Shown: positions 21,301 to 29,870, numbered from the stretch's first letter. The stretch is 64,000 nucleotides of DNA from Lentzea aerocolonigenes (GCF_000974445.1 NZ_BBOJ01000030.1:41320-105319), one strand, 5' to 3'. The notes: generated by a model not told the origin, from the sequence alone. Numbers and translations are program-made.

Positions 21301-22412
21301 CAGCGGGCCTCATTCATCAGCGTCACGAACTCGTCGAACAGGGGCGCCGCGTCGTGCGGACCGGCAGCCGCCTCGGGGTGGTACTGCACGGAGAACGCCG
21401 GCGCGTCGAGCAGCCGGACGCCCTCGACGGTGCCGTCGTTCGGGCAGTAGTGCGACAGCACGGCGCGGCCGAACTCGGAGGAGAACTCCTCCCCCGGCGT
21501 GCCCTCCAGCGCGAACCCGTGGTTCTGCGAGGTGATGGCGACCTTGCCGGTGGCCACGTCGATCACCGGGATGTTGATGCCGCGGTGGCCGTAGCGCATC
21601 TTGTACGTCCCGCGGCCGACCGCGCGGCCCAGGATCTGGTTGCCGAAGCAGATGCCGAACAGCGGCAGCTTGCGGCCCAGCGCCTCCTTGGTCAACGCGA
21701 TCGCGTGGTCCTGCGTGGCCGGGTCGCCCGGGCCGTTGGACAGGAACAACCCGTCCGGGCTGACCTTGAGGATGTCCTCGAACGTGCTGGTCAGCGGCAG
21801 CACGTGCACCTCGATGCCGCGTGCCGCCATCATCCGCGGGGTGTTCGACTTGATGCCCAGGTCGAGCGCGGCGACGGTGAACTTCTTCTCGCCGATGGCC
21901 TCGACCACGTACGGCTTGTCCGTCGTGACGTCGACCGCGAGGTTCGCGCCGAGCATCTGCGCCGAGGCCTTGACCTGCTCGACCATCGACGCGTCGTCGG
22001 TGAGCTCGGAACCGGAGAACACCCCGGCCCGCATCGCGCCCTGCTCGCGGATGTGACGGGTCAGCGTGCGGGTGTCGAGGCCGGAGATGCCGACGACGCC
22101 CTGGTTCGCCAGCTCCTCGTCGAGGCCTCGCTTGGACCGCCAGTTCGACGGCGTGCGCGCGGGGTCGCGGACGACGTAGCCGGCGACCCAGATCTTCGAC
22201 GACTCGTCGTCCTCGTCGTTCCAGCCCGTGTTGCCGATCTGCGGCGCGGTCTGCACCACGATCTGGCGGTGGTAGGAGGGGTCGGTCAGGGTTTCCTGGT
22301 ACCCGGTCATGGCCGTGGAGAACACGACCTCGCCGAGCGAGACGCCGGTCGCTCCGTACGCCTCACCGCGGAAGACACGACCGTCTTCCAGCACCAATGC
22401 CGCGTTCGTCAC
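21300..22412 (-). CDS. carA: Carbamoyl phosphate synthase small (glutaminase) subunit
   Basis: Releases ammonia from glutamine for CarB. The protein is 370 aa. The N-terminal CarA domain starts ALVLEDGRVFRGEAYGATG. The class I amidotransferase domain has the nucleophile Cys in LPLFGICFGNQILGRAVG and the His-x-Glu pair in FSVQYHPEAAAGPHD. GTG 22412 has an ideal ribosome binding site (ggaggcaaggc) and overlaps the stop of the small membrane protein gene by 4 bp. Part of the pyrR-to-pyrF operon. Confidence 0.98.
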
Positions 22413-22915
22413 GCCTTGCCTCCGTGTTCAATGGCCTTCTGGCTGAGAGCCGCAACCCATTCGTCGTAAACGTCTTTGTCATCGCCACGGAAACCCGTGT
22501 CGAACAGGTGGCCCTGGTTCTCCCACTGGACCACCAGCAAACCCTCTTCGCTGAACATGACCTTCCCGGCGAGGCCGCGGTCGGTCCGGGCGTCCCGGAT
22601 GGACTCGGCCGGGATGAAGATCGGTGTGGCGCCGACGCGTTCGATCGCGACGCCCTCCGGCACGAGGCTCAGCGTCGCCTCCGCGCGGTGGCCGATGTCG
22701 CCGACCTGGACGCGGTCCTGCCAGTTGCCCGCGTTCGTCGTTCCGATGTAGACGCCCGTGGTCTCCAGAGTCGCCGCACCGAGCGTCGACGGCGTCGCCG
22801 GGAACGCGGGCAGGCTGGCCTGCTTGGCCTGACGCCGCTTCCAGCCGTGCCACATCCCGTACACGCACAGTGCGAAGAACAGGAACACCACCAGGACGAG
22901 CAGCACGCGGGTCAT
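22409..22915 (-). CDS. Conserved membrane-anchored protein of the pyrimidine operon (Rv1382-like)
   Basis: The protein is 168 aa, with one N-terminal membrane helix (RVLLVLVVFLFFALCVYGM) followed by a basic stretch (WKRRQAK) and a soluble domain of mostly beta strands (TGVYIGTTNAGNWQDRV, EATLSLVPEGVAIER, KVMFSEEGLLVVQWENQG), which looks PH-like. By position between pyrC and carA it matches the unnamed gene found at the same place in mycobacteria and streptomycetes; that link rests on synteny. ATG 22915 overlaps the pyrC stop and its own stop overlaps carA, so it is translated with the pathway enzymes. Its role in pyrimidine synthesis is unknown. Confidence 0.85.
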   Translation of the reverse strand: MTRVLLVLVVFLFFALCVYGMWHGWKRRQAKQASLPAFPATPSTLGAATLETTGVYIGTTNAGNWQDRVQVGDIGHRAEATLSLVPEGVAIERVGATPIFIPAESIRDARTDRGLAGKVMFSEEGLLVVQWENQGHLFDTGFRGDDKDVYDEWVAALSQKAIEHGGKA

Positions 22916-24192
22916 TCGGCAATCCTTCCCGCCAGTGCGGTCACGCGCCCGCGCAGGACGGTCGCCGTCACCGCGCCGGTCAGCTCCATGCCCTCGAACG
23001 GGGTGTTGCCCGCGATGCTCGCGAGCTCCGCGCCGGTCACGGTCCACGTCGCGTCCGGGTCGACCAGCACGAGGTTCGCGGGCTCGCCGACCGCGATCGG
23101 GCGGCCCTGGTCGGTCAGGCCGGCGATCTCGGCGGGCTTCTCGCTCATGACCCGCGCGACACCGCGCCAGTCCAGCAGGCCGGTCTTCACCATCGTCTCG
23201 ACGACGATGCCGAGCGCGGTCTGCAGCCCGAGCATGCCCGGCCGGGCGGCCGACCACTCGCAGTCCTTGTCCTGCACGGCGTGCGGGGCGTGGTCCGTGG
23301 CGACGCAGTCGATGGTGCCGTCCGCGAGCGCCCGGCGCAGCGCGTCGACGTCGTCCTGCGTGCGCAGCGGCGGGTTGACCTTGTTGACCGGGTCGTAGGT
23401 GGAGAGCCGGTCGTCGGTCAGGATCAGGTGGTGCGGGGTGACCTCGGCGCTGACCTTGGTGCCGCGCGCCTTGGCCCACTTCAGGACGTCCGCCGTGCCG
23501 GTGGTGCTGACGTGGCAGACGTGCAGCTTCGCGTCGACCTGCTTCGCGAGGATGCAGTCGCGGGCGACGATCGACTCCTCGGCCGCCGCGGGCCAGCCCT
23601 GCAGGCCCAGGCGGGAGGCGTTCTCGCCCTCGTGCGCCTGCGCGCCGACGGTGAGCTTCGGCTCCTCGGCGTGCTGCGCGATGACGGCACCCAGCGCCTT
23701 CGAGTACTCCAGGGCGCGCCGCATGATCAACGGGTCGTGCACGCAGTGGCCGTCGTCGGAGAACACCCGCACGTTGGCCTTGGACTTGGCCATCGTGCCG
23801 AGCTCGGCGAGCTTCTCGCCCTTGAGTCCGACGGTGACGGCGCCGACCGGGTGGACGTCGACCAGGCCGACCTCCCTGCCGCGGCGGGCGACGTGCTCGA
23901 CGATCACGGCGTTGTCGGCGACGGGGTCGGTGTTCGCCATCGCGAAAACGGCGGTGTAGCCACCGAGGGCGGCCGCACGCGAACCCGTTTCGATGGTCTC
24001 GGTGTCCTCGCGACCCGGCTCACGCAGGTGGGTGTGCAGGTCCACGAAACCCGGCAGCAGAACCGCGCCGTTGCCTTCGATGATCTCGGCGTCGTCATCC
24101 GCACCTTCTGCGATCACGCCGTCGCGGATCAGCAGGTCGATCGGTTCCCCCTCGCCGTAGGGCCTAACTCCCTTGAGCAGCAAGGGTTTCAC
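22912..24192 (-). CDS. pyrC: Dihydroorotase
   Basis: Cyclises carbamoyl aspartate to dihydroorotate. GTG 24192 is preferred over the much longer open frame because gaggaggagaacgc lies upstream and because it overlaps the pyrB stop by 4 bp. The 426-aa protein shows the amidohydrolase metal ligands: His-x-His in LPGFVDLHTHLREPG, His in VIAQHAEEPKL and KLHVCHVSTTGT, and Asp in CVATDHAPHAVQDK. This is the long class I type dihydroorotase usual in actinobacteria. Third gene of the operon. Confidence 0.97.
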   Translation of the reverse strand: MKPLLLKGVRPYGEGEPIDLLIRDGVIAEGADDDAEIIEGNGAVLLPGFVDLHTHLREPGREDTETIETGSRAAALGGYTAVFAMANTDPVADNAVIVEHVARRGREVGLVDVHPVGAVTVGLKGEKLAELGTMAKSKANVRVFSDDGHCVHDPLIMRRALEYSKALGAVIAQHAEEPKLTVGAQAHEGENASRLGLQGWPAAAEESIVARDCILAKQVDAKLHVCHVSTTGTADVLKWAKARGTKVSAEVTPHHLILTDDRLSTYDPVNKVNPPLRTQDDVDALRRALADGTIDCVATDHAPHAVQDKDCEWSAARPGMLGLQTALGIVVETMVKTGLLDWRGVARVMSEKPAEIAGLTDQGRPIAVGEPANLVLVDPDATWTVTGAELASIAGNTPFEGMELTGAVTATVLRGRVTALAGRIAE

Positions 24193-25121
24193 GCGTTCTC
24201 CTCCTCGTGGGCGAGCAAGTGGTACAGCACGGCCATGCGCACGTGGACACCGTTGCGGACCTGCTCGGTGATGGCGGCCTGCGGGCTGTCGGCGACGACG
24301 GAGGCGATCTCCATGCCGCGCAGCATCGGGCCGGGGTGCAGCACGACGGCGTGCTCGGGCAGCAGCTTCAGGCGCCGCTCGTTGAGGCCGTAGGCGATCG
24401 AGTACTCGCGCGAGCTCGGGAAGAACCCGCCGGTCATCCGCTCGGCCTGCACGCGCAGCATCATGACGGCGTCCTGCGACGCGAGCTCGGCGTCGATCTC
24501 GTGCGAGACCGCGACCGGCCACTTCTCGACGCCGACCGGCAGCAGGGTCGGCGGCGCGACGAGAGTGACCTCGGCGCCGAGCGTCGTGAGCAGGTGCACG
24601 TTCGACCGCGCCACGCGGCTGTGCAGGACGTCGCCGACGATCGCGACGCGGCGGCCGTCGAGGCTGCCGAGGCGGTCGCGCAACGTGGCGGCGTCGAGCA
24701 GCGCCTGCGTCGGGTGCTCGTGCATGCCGTCGCCCGCGTTCACCACGGACGTGCTGGTGTGCTTGAGCCAGCCCGCGAGGCGGTGGGCCGCGCCGGACGC
24801 CGGGTGCCGCACGATCACGCAGTCCGCACCGGCGGCCTGCAACGTGAGCGCGGTGTCCCGCAGCGACTCGCCCTTGCTGACGCTGGAACCGGAGCTGCTG
24901 ACGTTGATCACGTCCGCGGACATCCACTTGCCGGCGATCTCGAACGACACGCGCGTCCGCGTGCTGTTCTCGTAGAACATCGTGATCACGGTTCGGCCGC
25001 GCAGCGTCGGCAGCTTGCGGACCTCGCGGCCGAGCAGCGCCTGCTTCAGCCGGTCCGCGGTGTCGAGGATCGCGAGCGCCTGGTCGCGGTCGAGGCCGTC
25101 GGTGGAGAGCAGGTGCTTCAC
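24189..25121 (-). CDS. pyrB: Aspartate carbamoyltransferase catalytic subunit
   Basis: Joins carbamoyl phosphate and aspartate. The protein is 310 aa. The carbamoyl phosphate loop FYENSTRTRVSFEIAGKW, the mobile loop SSGSSVSKGESLRDT, NAGDGMHEHPTQALLD and the aspartate-binding HPGPMLRGMEI are intact. No regulatory pyrI is present, as expected for this phylum. GTG 25121 overlaps the pyrR stop by 4 bp. Confidence 0.98.
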   Translation of the reverse strand: MKHLLSTDGLDRDQALAILDTADRLKQALLGREVRKLPTLRGRTVITMFYENSTRTRVSFEIAGKWMSADVINVSSSGSSVSKGESLRDTALTLQAAGADCVIVRHPASGAAHRLAGWLKHTSTSVVNAGDGMHEHPTQALLDAATLRDRLGSLDGRRVAIVGDVLHSRVARSNVHLLTTLGAEVTLVAPPTLLPVGVEKWPVAVSHEIDAELASQDAVMMLRVQAERMTGGFFPSSREYSIAYGLNERRLKLLPEHAVVLHPGPMLRGMEIASVVADSPQAAITEQVRNGVHVRMAVLYHLLAHEEENA

Positions 25122-25690
25122 TTCAGCACCACTCCGTCGCGGCCGTCGAACTCCTCGAGCATCACCACGACGTCCTCGGTCTTGGACGTGGGCAGGTTCT
25201 TGCCGACGTAGTCCGCGCGGATCGGCAGCTCCCGGTGCCCACGGTCGACCAGCACGGCGAGCTGCACCGCGCGGGGACGGCCGTGGTCGCGCAGCGCGTC
25301 GAGCGCGGCGCGGATGGTGCGACCGGAGAACAGGACGTCGTCCACGAGCACGACCAGCTTGTCGTCGATGCCGCCCTCGGGCAGCTTCGTCGCCTCCAGC
25401 GGCCTCGTCGGGCCTCTGCGCAGGTCGTCGCGGTAGAGCGTGATGTCGAGCGTGCCCTCGTGCACCGTGCGGCCGGAAAATTCGGCGATCTTAGCGGCGA
25501 GACGCCGTGCGAGGGGGGCTCCCCGGCTGGGAATACCCATCAAGACGACATCGGGTGCGCTGGGTGCATCGAGAGCGGTCTTCTCGATGATCTGATGGGC
25601 CATTCGGGCGACAGTGCGCGCGACGTCACCGGCCGACAGGATCTCGCGATCCCCGGCCGGATCCGTCGCGCCACGTTGACGTGACGCCAC
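25118..25690 (-). CDS. pyrR: PyrR bifunctional regulator / uracil phosphoribosyltransferase
   Basis: A UMP-responsive RNA-binding repressor of the pyr operon with a phosphoribosyltransferase fold. The PRPP loop VVLVDDVLFSGRTIRAALDAL is intact, as are VVLMGIPSRGAPLARRLA and LDITLYRDDLR. The 190-aa length is typical. GTG 25690 has GGAGG placed 7 nt upstream; that site is part of an RNA hairpin carrying the PyrR recognition sequence, so the protein probably represses its own translation and that of the coupled genes. It is divergent from bldD. Confidence 0.97.
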   Translation of the reverse strand: MASRQRGATDPAGDREILSAGDVARTVARMAHQIIEKTALDAPSAPDVVLMGIPSRGAPLARRLAAKIAEFSGRTVHEGTLDITLYRDDLRRGPTRPLEATKLPEGGIDDKLVVLVDDVLFSGRTIRAALDALRDHGRPRAVQLAVLVDRGHRELPIRADYVGKNLPTSKTEDVVVMLEEFDGRDGVVLK

Positions 25691-25694
25691 GGCT

Positions 25695-25731
25695 GGACCT
25701 CCTTCCCCGCCTCACTGGACGGGTCCTTAAA
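25695..25731 (-). promoter_or_regulatory. PyrR-binding RNA hairpin covering the pyrR ribosome binding site
   Basis: On the minus strand the leader reads TTTAAGGACCCGTCCAGTGA and then GGCGGGGAAGGAGGTCC. This holds the known PyrR loop pattern (GTCCAGTGAGGC) and the AAGG box. GGACC pairs with GGTCC and CCC with GGG, which places GGAGG inside the stem. Repression by blocking ribosome access, as described in mycobacteria, fits; no separate terminator hairpin is seen between it and the start codon. Confidence 0.75.
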
Positions 25732-25861
25732 GGACGTCGGACACCCGGTTGCAGCCGGGCTGACCTGCACCGTATCACCTGTGGACGGTCAGCCGTCCGA
25801 GTGGTGTCCCGTGCGTGGCGAGCGTCTCTCCCTGAGATCAGCTTGACCTGCCGACCACGGC

Positions 25862-25876
25862 GAGTAATCATTACTC
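25862..25876. promoter_or_regulatory. Candidate BldD operator upstream of bldD
   Basis: gagtaatcattactc is a perfect 15-bp inverted repeat, 71 bp before the bldD start. Its AGTAA-TCA-TTACT core resembles the published BldD box AGTGA-n-TCACC, so autoregulation is likely. It is also about 170 bp upstream of pyrR and could affect that promoter. Confidence 0.55.
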
Positions 25877-25947
25877 TGCGTATCGATCTAAGCCTCCCCG
25901 CAGCACCGCCGTACTGCTGACGGGGCGAATGAACGGAGAACCGCCAC

Positions 25948-26436
25948 ATGGGCGACTACGCCAAGGCGCTGGGGGCCAAGCTCCGCGCTATCCGCCAGCA
26001 GCAGGGTCTGTCCCTGCACGGCGTCGAGCAGAAGTCCGGCGGTCGCTGGAAGGCCGTGGTCGTCGGCTCGTACGAGCGCGGTGACCGCGCGGTGACCGTG
26101 CAGAAGCTGGCCGAGCTGGCCGACTTCTACGGGGTTCCCGTCGCCGAGCTCCTCCCCGAGGGCCGCGTGCCGTCGGGCGCCGAGCCGGCCACCAAGATCG
26201 TGATCAACCTCGAACGACTCCAGCAGCTGCCGGTCGAGAAGGTCGGCCCGCTGGCCCGCTACGCCGCGACCATCCAGTCGCAGCGCGGTGACTACAACGG
26301 CAAGGTCCTCTCCATCCGCACCGAGGACCTGCGCTCGCTCGCGATCATCTACGACATGACGCCGGGCGAGCTCACCGAGCAGCTCATCGACTGGGGTGTG
26401 CTGCCCCCCGAGGCCCGTCCCGCCAAGGAAGACTGA
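25948..26436 (+). CDS. bldD: BldD, c-di-GMP-responsive developmental regulator
   Basis: BldD dimerises around a tetramer of cyclic di-GMP and represses sporulation genes during growth. The 162-aa protein has an Xre-type helix-turn-helix at residues 5-70 (KALGAKLRAIRQQQGLSL, SYERGDRAVTVQKLAELAD, FYGVPVAELLP). Its C-terminal domain has both ligand signatures: RGD at residues 113-115 and, eight residues later, RTED at 124-127, matching the RxD-X8-RxxD pattern. ATG 25948 follows aacggagaaccgccac. The location next to pyrR is the usual one in streptomycetes. A palindrome upstream suggests autoregulation. Confidence 0.97.
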   Translation: MGDYAKALGAKLRAIRQQQGLSLHGVEQKSGGRWKAVVVGSYERGDRAVTVQKLAELADFYGVPVAELLPEGRVPSGAEPATKIVINLERLQQLPVEKVGPLARYAATIQSQRGDYNGKVLSIRTEDLRSLAIIYDMTPGELTEQLIDWGVLPPEARPAKED

Positions 26437-26450
26437 GCCTTCCCGTTCGG

Positions 26451-26508
26451 AGCAGTGGCTCCCTCACGTCCTGTTAGTCGCCCTGAGGACGTCGAGGGGG
26501 CCACTGCT
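26451..26508. terminator. Long hairpin after bldD
   Basis: agcagtggc (26451-26459) pairs with gccactgct (26500-26508), with further pairing inside (cctc/gagg, gtcc/ggac). It starts 14 bp after the bldD stop and faces the convergent sigma-factor gene, so it could stop both transcripts. Confidence 0.6.
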
Positions 26509-26655
26509 GCATTCAGGGGACCCGGCGTTGCCGGTCGGGTGGCGTCCGCGGCTGCCGAACCGCGCAGCAACTCGGTCAGGTCGTGACGCTCCGCGTGCTC
26601 GCCGGTCGCGTTCGGTCTCCTGCCCGGCCGCGGCCGTCGCGGGACGTGGCCTTGC

Positions 26656-27483
26656 TCACGAAACGAGCCGGGCGAGCTGCTTCTCGTCCTGGATGACGTG
26701 GATCGCGGCGATCTGTCCATCCTGGACGGTGAACGCCATCGCCGAGAACAGCACGCCGTCCACCCACGACACGAAACCGGCCTCGCCACCGATGAGCGCG
26801 AACCGGACCTCCGCCATCGTCGCGAACCTGCGGAACGTGCTGGCGCGTCCCGCCACCGCACGCCCGCCGATGACTTCCAGGGCACCGGCGCGCAGCACGA
26901 CCTCGGGGTGCAGCACCGACACCAGCCCTTCCAGGTCGCCCTCGCGTGACGCCTTCAGGAACGCGTTCACCGCTTCCCGCTGCTTCGGCAGGTCGTCGCT
27001 CGTCCGCGGCCGTTCCTGCACGCGTTTGCGCGCACGGGACGCGAGCTGACGGGTCGTGGCGGGCGTCTTGTCGATCAACGGCGCGATGTCGTCGAACGGC
27101 ACGGCGAACATGTCGTGCAACACGAACGCAAGGCGCTCATCGGGCTTCAACGTGTCCAGCACGATCAGCATCGCGAGCCCGACCTCGTCGCCGGCCACGG
27201 CCTGGTGCTCGGGTTCCTCCCTGACGTCGATCACCGGGTCCGGCATCTCGAACGCGTGCTCACGCCTGTCGCGCAACATGTTCAGGCACACCCGGCCCAC
27301 CACGGTCGTCAGCCAGGCGGCGGGGTTCTCCACCTCGCTGGTGTCCGCCCGCTCCACCCGGATCCACGCCTCCTGCAACGCGTCGTCCGCCTCCGTGAAC
27401 GACCCGAGCATCCGGTGGGCGACAGCGCGCAAACGCGTGCGCTCCTGCTCGAACTGCGCGATCAAGACTCCCCCTGTGGTCAC
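26656..27483 (-). CDS. ECF sigma factor of the SigJ/ECF41 type with a SnoaL-like C-terminal domain
   Basis: The protein is 275 aa. Sigma region 2 is at residues 10-75 (RLRAVAHRMLGSFTEADDAL, QEAWIRVER, NPAAWLTTVVGRVCLNMLRD) and region 4 at about 110-165 (LDTLKPDERLAFVLHDMFAV, TPATTRQLASRARKRVQ). A SnoaL-like domain fills the last 100 residues (REAVNAFLKASREGDLEGL, VVLRAGALEVIGGRAVAG), which in this group replaces or modulates an anti-sigma factor. No anti-sigma gene is adjacent. GTG 27483 or the TTG at 27465 may be the start, each with a purine-rich site. A stress-type regulator is likely; targets are unknown. Confidence 0.9.
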   Translation of the reverse strand: MTTGGVLIAQFEQERTRLRAVAHRMLGSFTEADDALQEAWIRVERADTSEVENPAAWLTTVVGRVCLNMLRDRREHAFEMPDPVIDVREEPEHQAVAGDEVGLAMLIVLDTLKPDERLAFVLHDMFAVPFDDIAPLIDKTPATTRQLASRARKRVQERPRTSDDLPKQREAVNAFLKASREGDLEGLVSVLHPEVVLRAGALEVIGGRAVAGRASTFRRFATMAEVRFALIGGEAGFVSWVDGVLFSAMAFTVQDGQIAAIHVIQDEKQLARLVS

Positions 27484-27524
27484 GACCTCTCGTTCGCGAG
27501 GGTAATCGGTAGGCTCCTGGCAAC

Positions 27525-28175
27525 GTGACCAACTTCGACGCGGGCCTCCTCGCCGACCGAACGCCGCTGCCGTCCGGTCTGGACTCCCGGCTGCTCCGCC
27601 ACTTCACGTTCCTGATCGAGGTCGACAAGCTGAAAACCGTGCTGCGCGCGTCCCCGCTCGCCGCGGCGGACCGGCGCGAGAACGACGCGGAGCACTCCTG
27701 GCACCTCGCGCTCATGGTCCTGGTGCTCGCCGAGCACGCCGACGAACCGATCGACGTCGGCCACACCATCAAGCTCGTGGTCGTGCACGACCTCGTCGAG
27801 ATCTACGCGGGCGACACCCCGATCTACGACACCGAGGCGGGCAAGGACCAGCGCGAACGCGAGGAGGCCGCCGCGGACCGGCTGTTCGGTCTCCTGCCGG
27901 AGGACTCGGGCCGCGAGTTGAGGGCGTTGTGGGACGAGTTCGAGGCTCGTGCGACCCCGGAAGCCCGGTTCGCGAAGGCGATGGACCGGCTGCAACCGTT
28001 GCTGCTCAACTGGATGGCCGAGGGCGGGACCTGGCGCACGCCCGGCGTGACGGCGGACGGTGTGCGGTCGCGCAAGGCGGTCATCGGTGAGGCTTCGGCG
28101 ACGTTGTGGGACGCGGCGCGGCACCTGATCGACGAAGGTGAGCGCCGCGGCTGGGCTAGGTCACACGGTAGGTGA
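27525..28175 (+). CDS. HD-domain hydrolase (YfbR/HDDC2-like 5'-nucleotidase)
   Basis: The protein is 216 aa. The HD metal ligands are visible: His in ENDAEHSWHLALMVLVLAEH and the HD pair in KLVVVHDLVEIYAGDTP, with a further Asp in RFAKAMDRLQPLLLN. This is the pattern of HD proteins that dephosphorylate deoxynucleoside monophosphates; the substrate here is inferred. GTG 27525 is the start. It is divergent from the sigma-factor gene (41 bp apart) and its last 20 bp overlap the convergent reductase gene. Confidence 0.85.
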   Translation: MTNFDAGLLADRTPLPSGLDSRLLRHFTFLIEVDKLKTVLRASPLAAADRRENDAEHSWHLALMVLVLAEHADEPIDVGHTIKLVVVHDLVEIYAGDTPIYDTEAGKDQREREEAAADRLFGLLPEDSGRELRALWDEFEARATPEARFAKAMDRLQPLLLNWMAEGGTWRTPGVTADGVRSRKAVIGEASATLWDAARHLIDEGERRGWARSHGR

Positions 28176-28758
28176 CGTGGGTGAACCCGTTGCCCGCCCT
28201 CGACTCGACCTGTTCCAGGTTCAGGCCGGGCACGCCGTCGAACAACCGCGTGCCGGCGCCGAGCGTCACCGGCACGATCCGCAGCCGCAGCTCGTCGATC
28301 AGGCCCGCGGCGAGGTACTGGTTGACGGTGGTCGCGCCGCCGTGGACGGAGATGTTGCCGTCACCGGCGGCTTCACGGGCGAGCTCGAACGCGGCCTCGA
28401 CGCCGCCGGTGACGAAGTGGAACGTGGTGCCACCCTCCATCGGCTGCGGGTCGCGGGCGTGGTGGGTGAGCACGAAAACCGGCGCGTGGTACGGCGGGTT
28501 GTCGCCCCACCAGCCGTTCCACGGGCGGTCCCACTCGCCGCGGACGGGGCCGAACATGTTGCGGCCCATGATGAACGCCTTGGTCTCGGCGAGCCGGTCC
28601 AGCTGCCACTGCCGTTCAGCGGGGTCGTCGAACCACGCGTGCAGCCTGCTGCCCCAGCCGTCGCCGCCGTCGTCGCCGAACGGGCGGTCCTCCGCCTGGT
28701 TGTGCCCGGCCGCGAAGCCGTCGAGGGAGATCGAGAGGTCGCAGGTCACCTTGGTCAT
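28156..28758 (-). CDS. DHFR/RibD-C-type reductase family protein
   Basis: About 200 aa, of the stand-alone RibD C-terminal (dihydrofolate-reductase-like) family. It shows the start MTKVTCDLSISLDGFAAG, the NADPH-binding pattern LAETKAFIMGRNMFG and VFVLTHHARDP, and HGGATTVNQYLAAGLIDELRL, with GAGTRLFDGVPG near the end. ATG 28758 is preferred to GTG 28764, two codons upstream. The natural substrate of these single-domain proteins is generally unknown and cannot be told here. A long terminator separates it from nusB. Confidence 0.85.
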   Translation of the reverse strand: MTKVTCDLSISLDGFAAGHNQAEDRPFGDDGGDGWGSRLHAWFDDPAERQWQLDRLAETKAFIMGRNMFGPVRGEWDRPWNGWWGDNPPYHAPVFVLTHHARDPQPMEGGTTFHFVTGGVEAAFELAREAAGDGNISVHGGATTVNQYLAAGLIDELRLRIVPVTLGAGTRLFDGVPGLNLEQVESRAGNGFTHVTYRVT

Positions 28759-28830
28759 GTGCACCAGCCTGAGGCCGAGGCGGCATGACGTCCACCGAGC
28801 CTGGCCGCACTTGCTCAGGTCTCCGAAAAT

Positions 28831-28881
28831 CGATGAAGGGCTCCTTCATCCACCTCACGTGGATCAAGGAGCCCTTCATCG
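28831..28881 (-). terminator. Strong terminator of the efp-nusB transcript
   Basis: Perfect 16-bp arms (cgatgaagggctcctt / aaggagcccttcatcg) enclose an inner ccac/gtgg hairpin. It begins 4 nt after the nusB stop and on the minus strand is followed by ATTTTC. Confidence 0.85.
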
Positions 28882-28884
28882 AGC

Positions 28885-29304
28885 TCAGAGGACGGCGCGC
28901 AGCTGGTCCGCGATCACCGCGATCCGGCCGAGCACGCCGTTCACGAACCGCGGCGAGTCGTCCGTGGACAGGCCCTTGGCGAGCTCCACGGCCTCGTCGA
29001 TGGCCACCGCGTCCGGCACGTCGGCCGCCCACAGCAGCTCGTACAGGCCGATGCGCAGGACCGCGCGGTCGACCGCAGGCATGCGCTGCAGGGTCCAGCC
29101 CTCGGCGTGCTCCGAGATGAGGTCGTCGATCCGCGCGCGGTTGGCGTGGACGCCCTCGACCAGCGAGACGGTGTAGTCGTTCACCGGGGGAACGTCCGGC
29201 GAACCGACTCGTTCGGCCAGCAGCGTCACCGGGTCGGTGCCCAGCAGGTCGGCTTCGTAGAGGAAGTCGACCGCGCGCTTGCGGGCCTTGCTGCGTGCGC
29301 CCAT
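28885..29304 (-). CDS. nusB: Transcription antitermination factor NusB
   Basis: NusB binds boxA RNA with NusE (S10) and supports rRNA transcription. The protein is 139 aa, all helical. The N-terminal RNA-binding patch SKARKRAVDFLYEADLLG and the core AVDRAVLRIGLYELLWAADV, AIDEAVELAKGLST and FVNGVLGRIA are conserved. ATG 29304 overlaps the efp stop by one base (TAATG). A terminator follows at once. Confidence 0.97.
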   Translation of the reverse strand: MGARSKARKRAVDFLYEADLLGTDPVTLLAERVGSPDVPPVNDYTVSLVEGVHANRARIDDLISEHAEGWTLQRMPAVDRAVLRIGLYELLWAADVPDAVAIDEAVELAKGLSTDDSPRFVNGVLGRIAVIADQLRAVL

Positions 29305-29870
29305 TACTTGTCGCTGATGCGGCCGAGGTAACGGCCGTCGCGGGTGTCGACCTTGATCTTCTCGCCGGTCGTCACGAACAGCGGGACCTGGATCTCGGCG
29401 CCGGTCTCCAGGCGGGCGGGCTTGGTGCCGCCGGTGGAGCGGTCGCCCTGCAGGCCGGGGTCGGTGTGCTCGATCACGAGCTCGACCGAGGTCGGGAGCT
29501 CGACGAACAGCGCCACGCCCTCGTGCATCGCGACGACGGCCTCCTGGTTCTCCAGCATGTAGTTGGCGGCGTCGCCAACGGTGTCGCCGGGGACCGGGAT
29601 CTGGTCGTAGGTGTCGCCGTCCATGAAGATGAAGTCGGCGCCGTCCTTGTAGAGGAAGGTCATGCCGCGCTTGTCCACGGTGGCGGTGTCGACCTTGGTG
29701 CCCGCGTTGAAGGTCTTGTCGACGACCTTCCCGGTCAGCACGTGCTTGAGGGTCGTGCGCACGAAAGCGCCACCCTTGCCGGGCTTGACGTGCTGGAACG
29801 CGGTGACGGTCCAGAGCTGGCCGTCGAGGTTCAGCACCAGGCCGTTCTTCAGGTCGTTCGTGGTGGCCAC
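29304..29870 (-). CDS. efp: Translation elongation factor P
   Basis: Relieves ribosome stalling at proline runs by binding between the P and E sites. The protein is 188 aa with three beta-barrel domains. The loop that reaches the peptidyl centre reads VKPGKGGAFVRT, with lysine at the modification position. The C-terminal signature VPLFVTTGEKIKVDTRDG is intact. GTG 29870 has AGGAG about 10 nt upstream. The order pepQ-efp-nusB is the normal actinobacterial one. Confidence 0.98.
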   Translation of the reverse strand: MATTNDLKNGLVLNLDGQLWTVTAFQHVKPGKGGAFVRTTLKHVLTGKVVDKTFNAGTKVDTATVDKRGMTFLYKDGADFIFMDGDTYDQIPVPGDTVGDAANYMLENQEAVVAMHEGVALFVELPTSVELVIEHTDPGLQGDRSTGGTKPARLETGAEIQVPLFVTTGEKIKVDTRDGRYLGRISDK

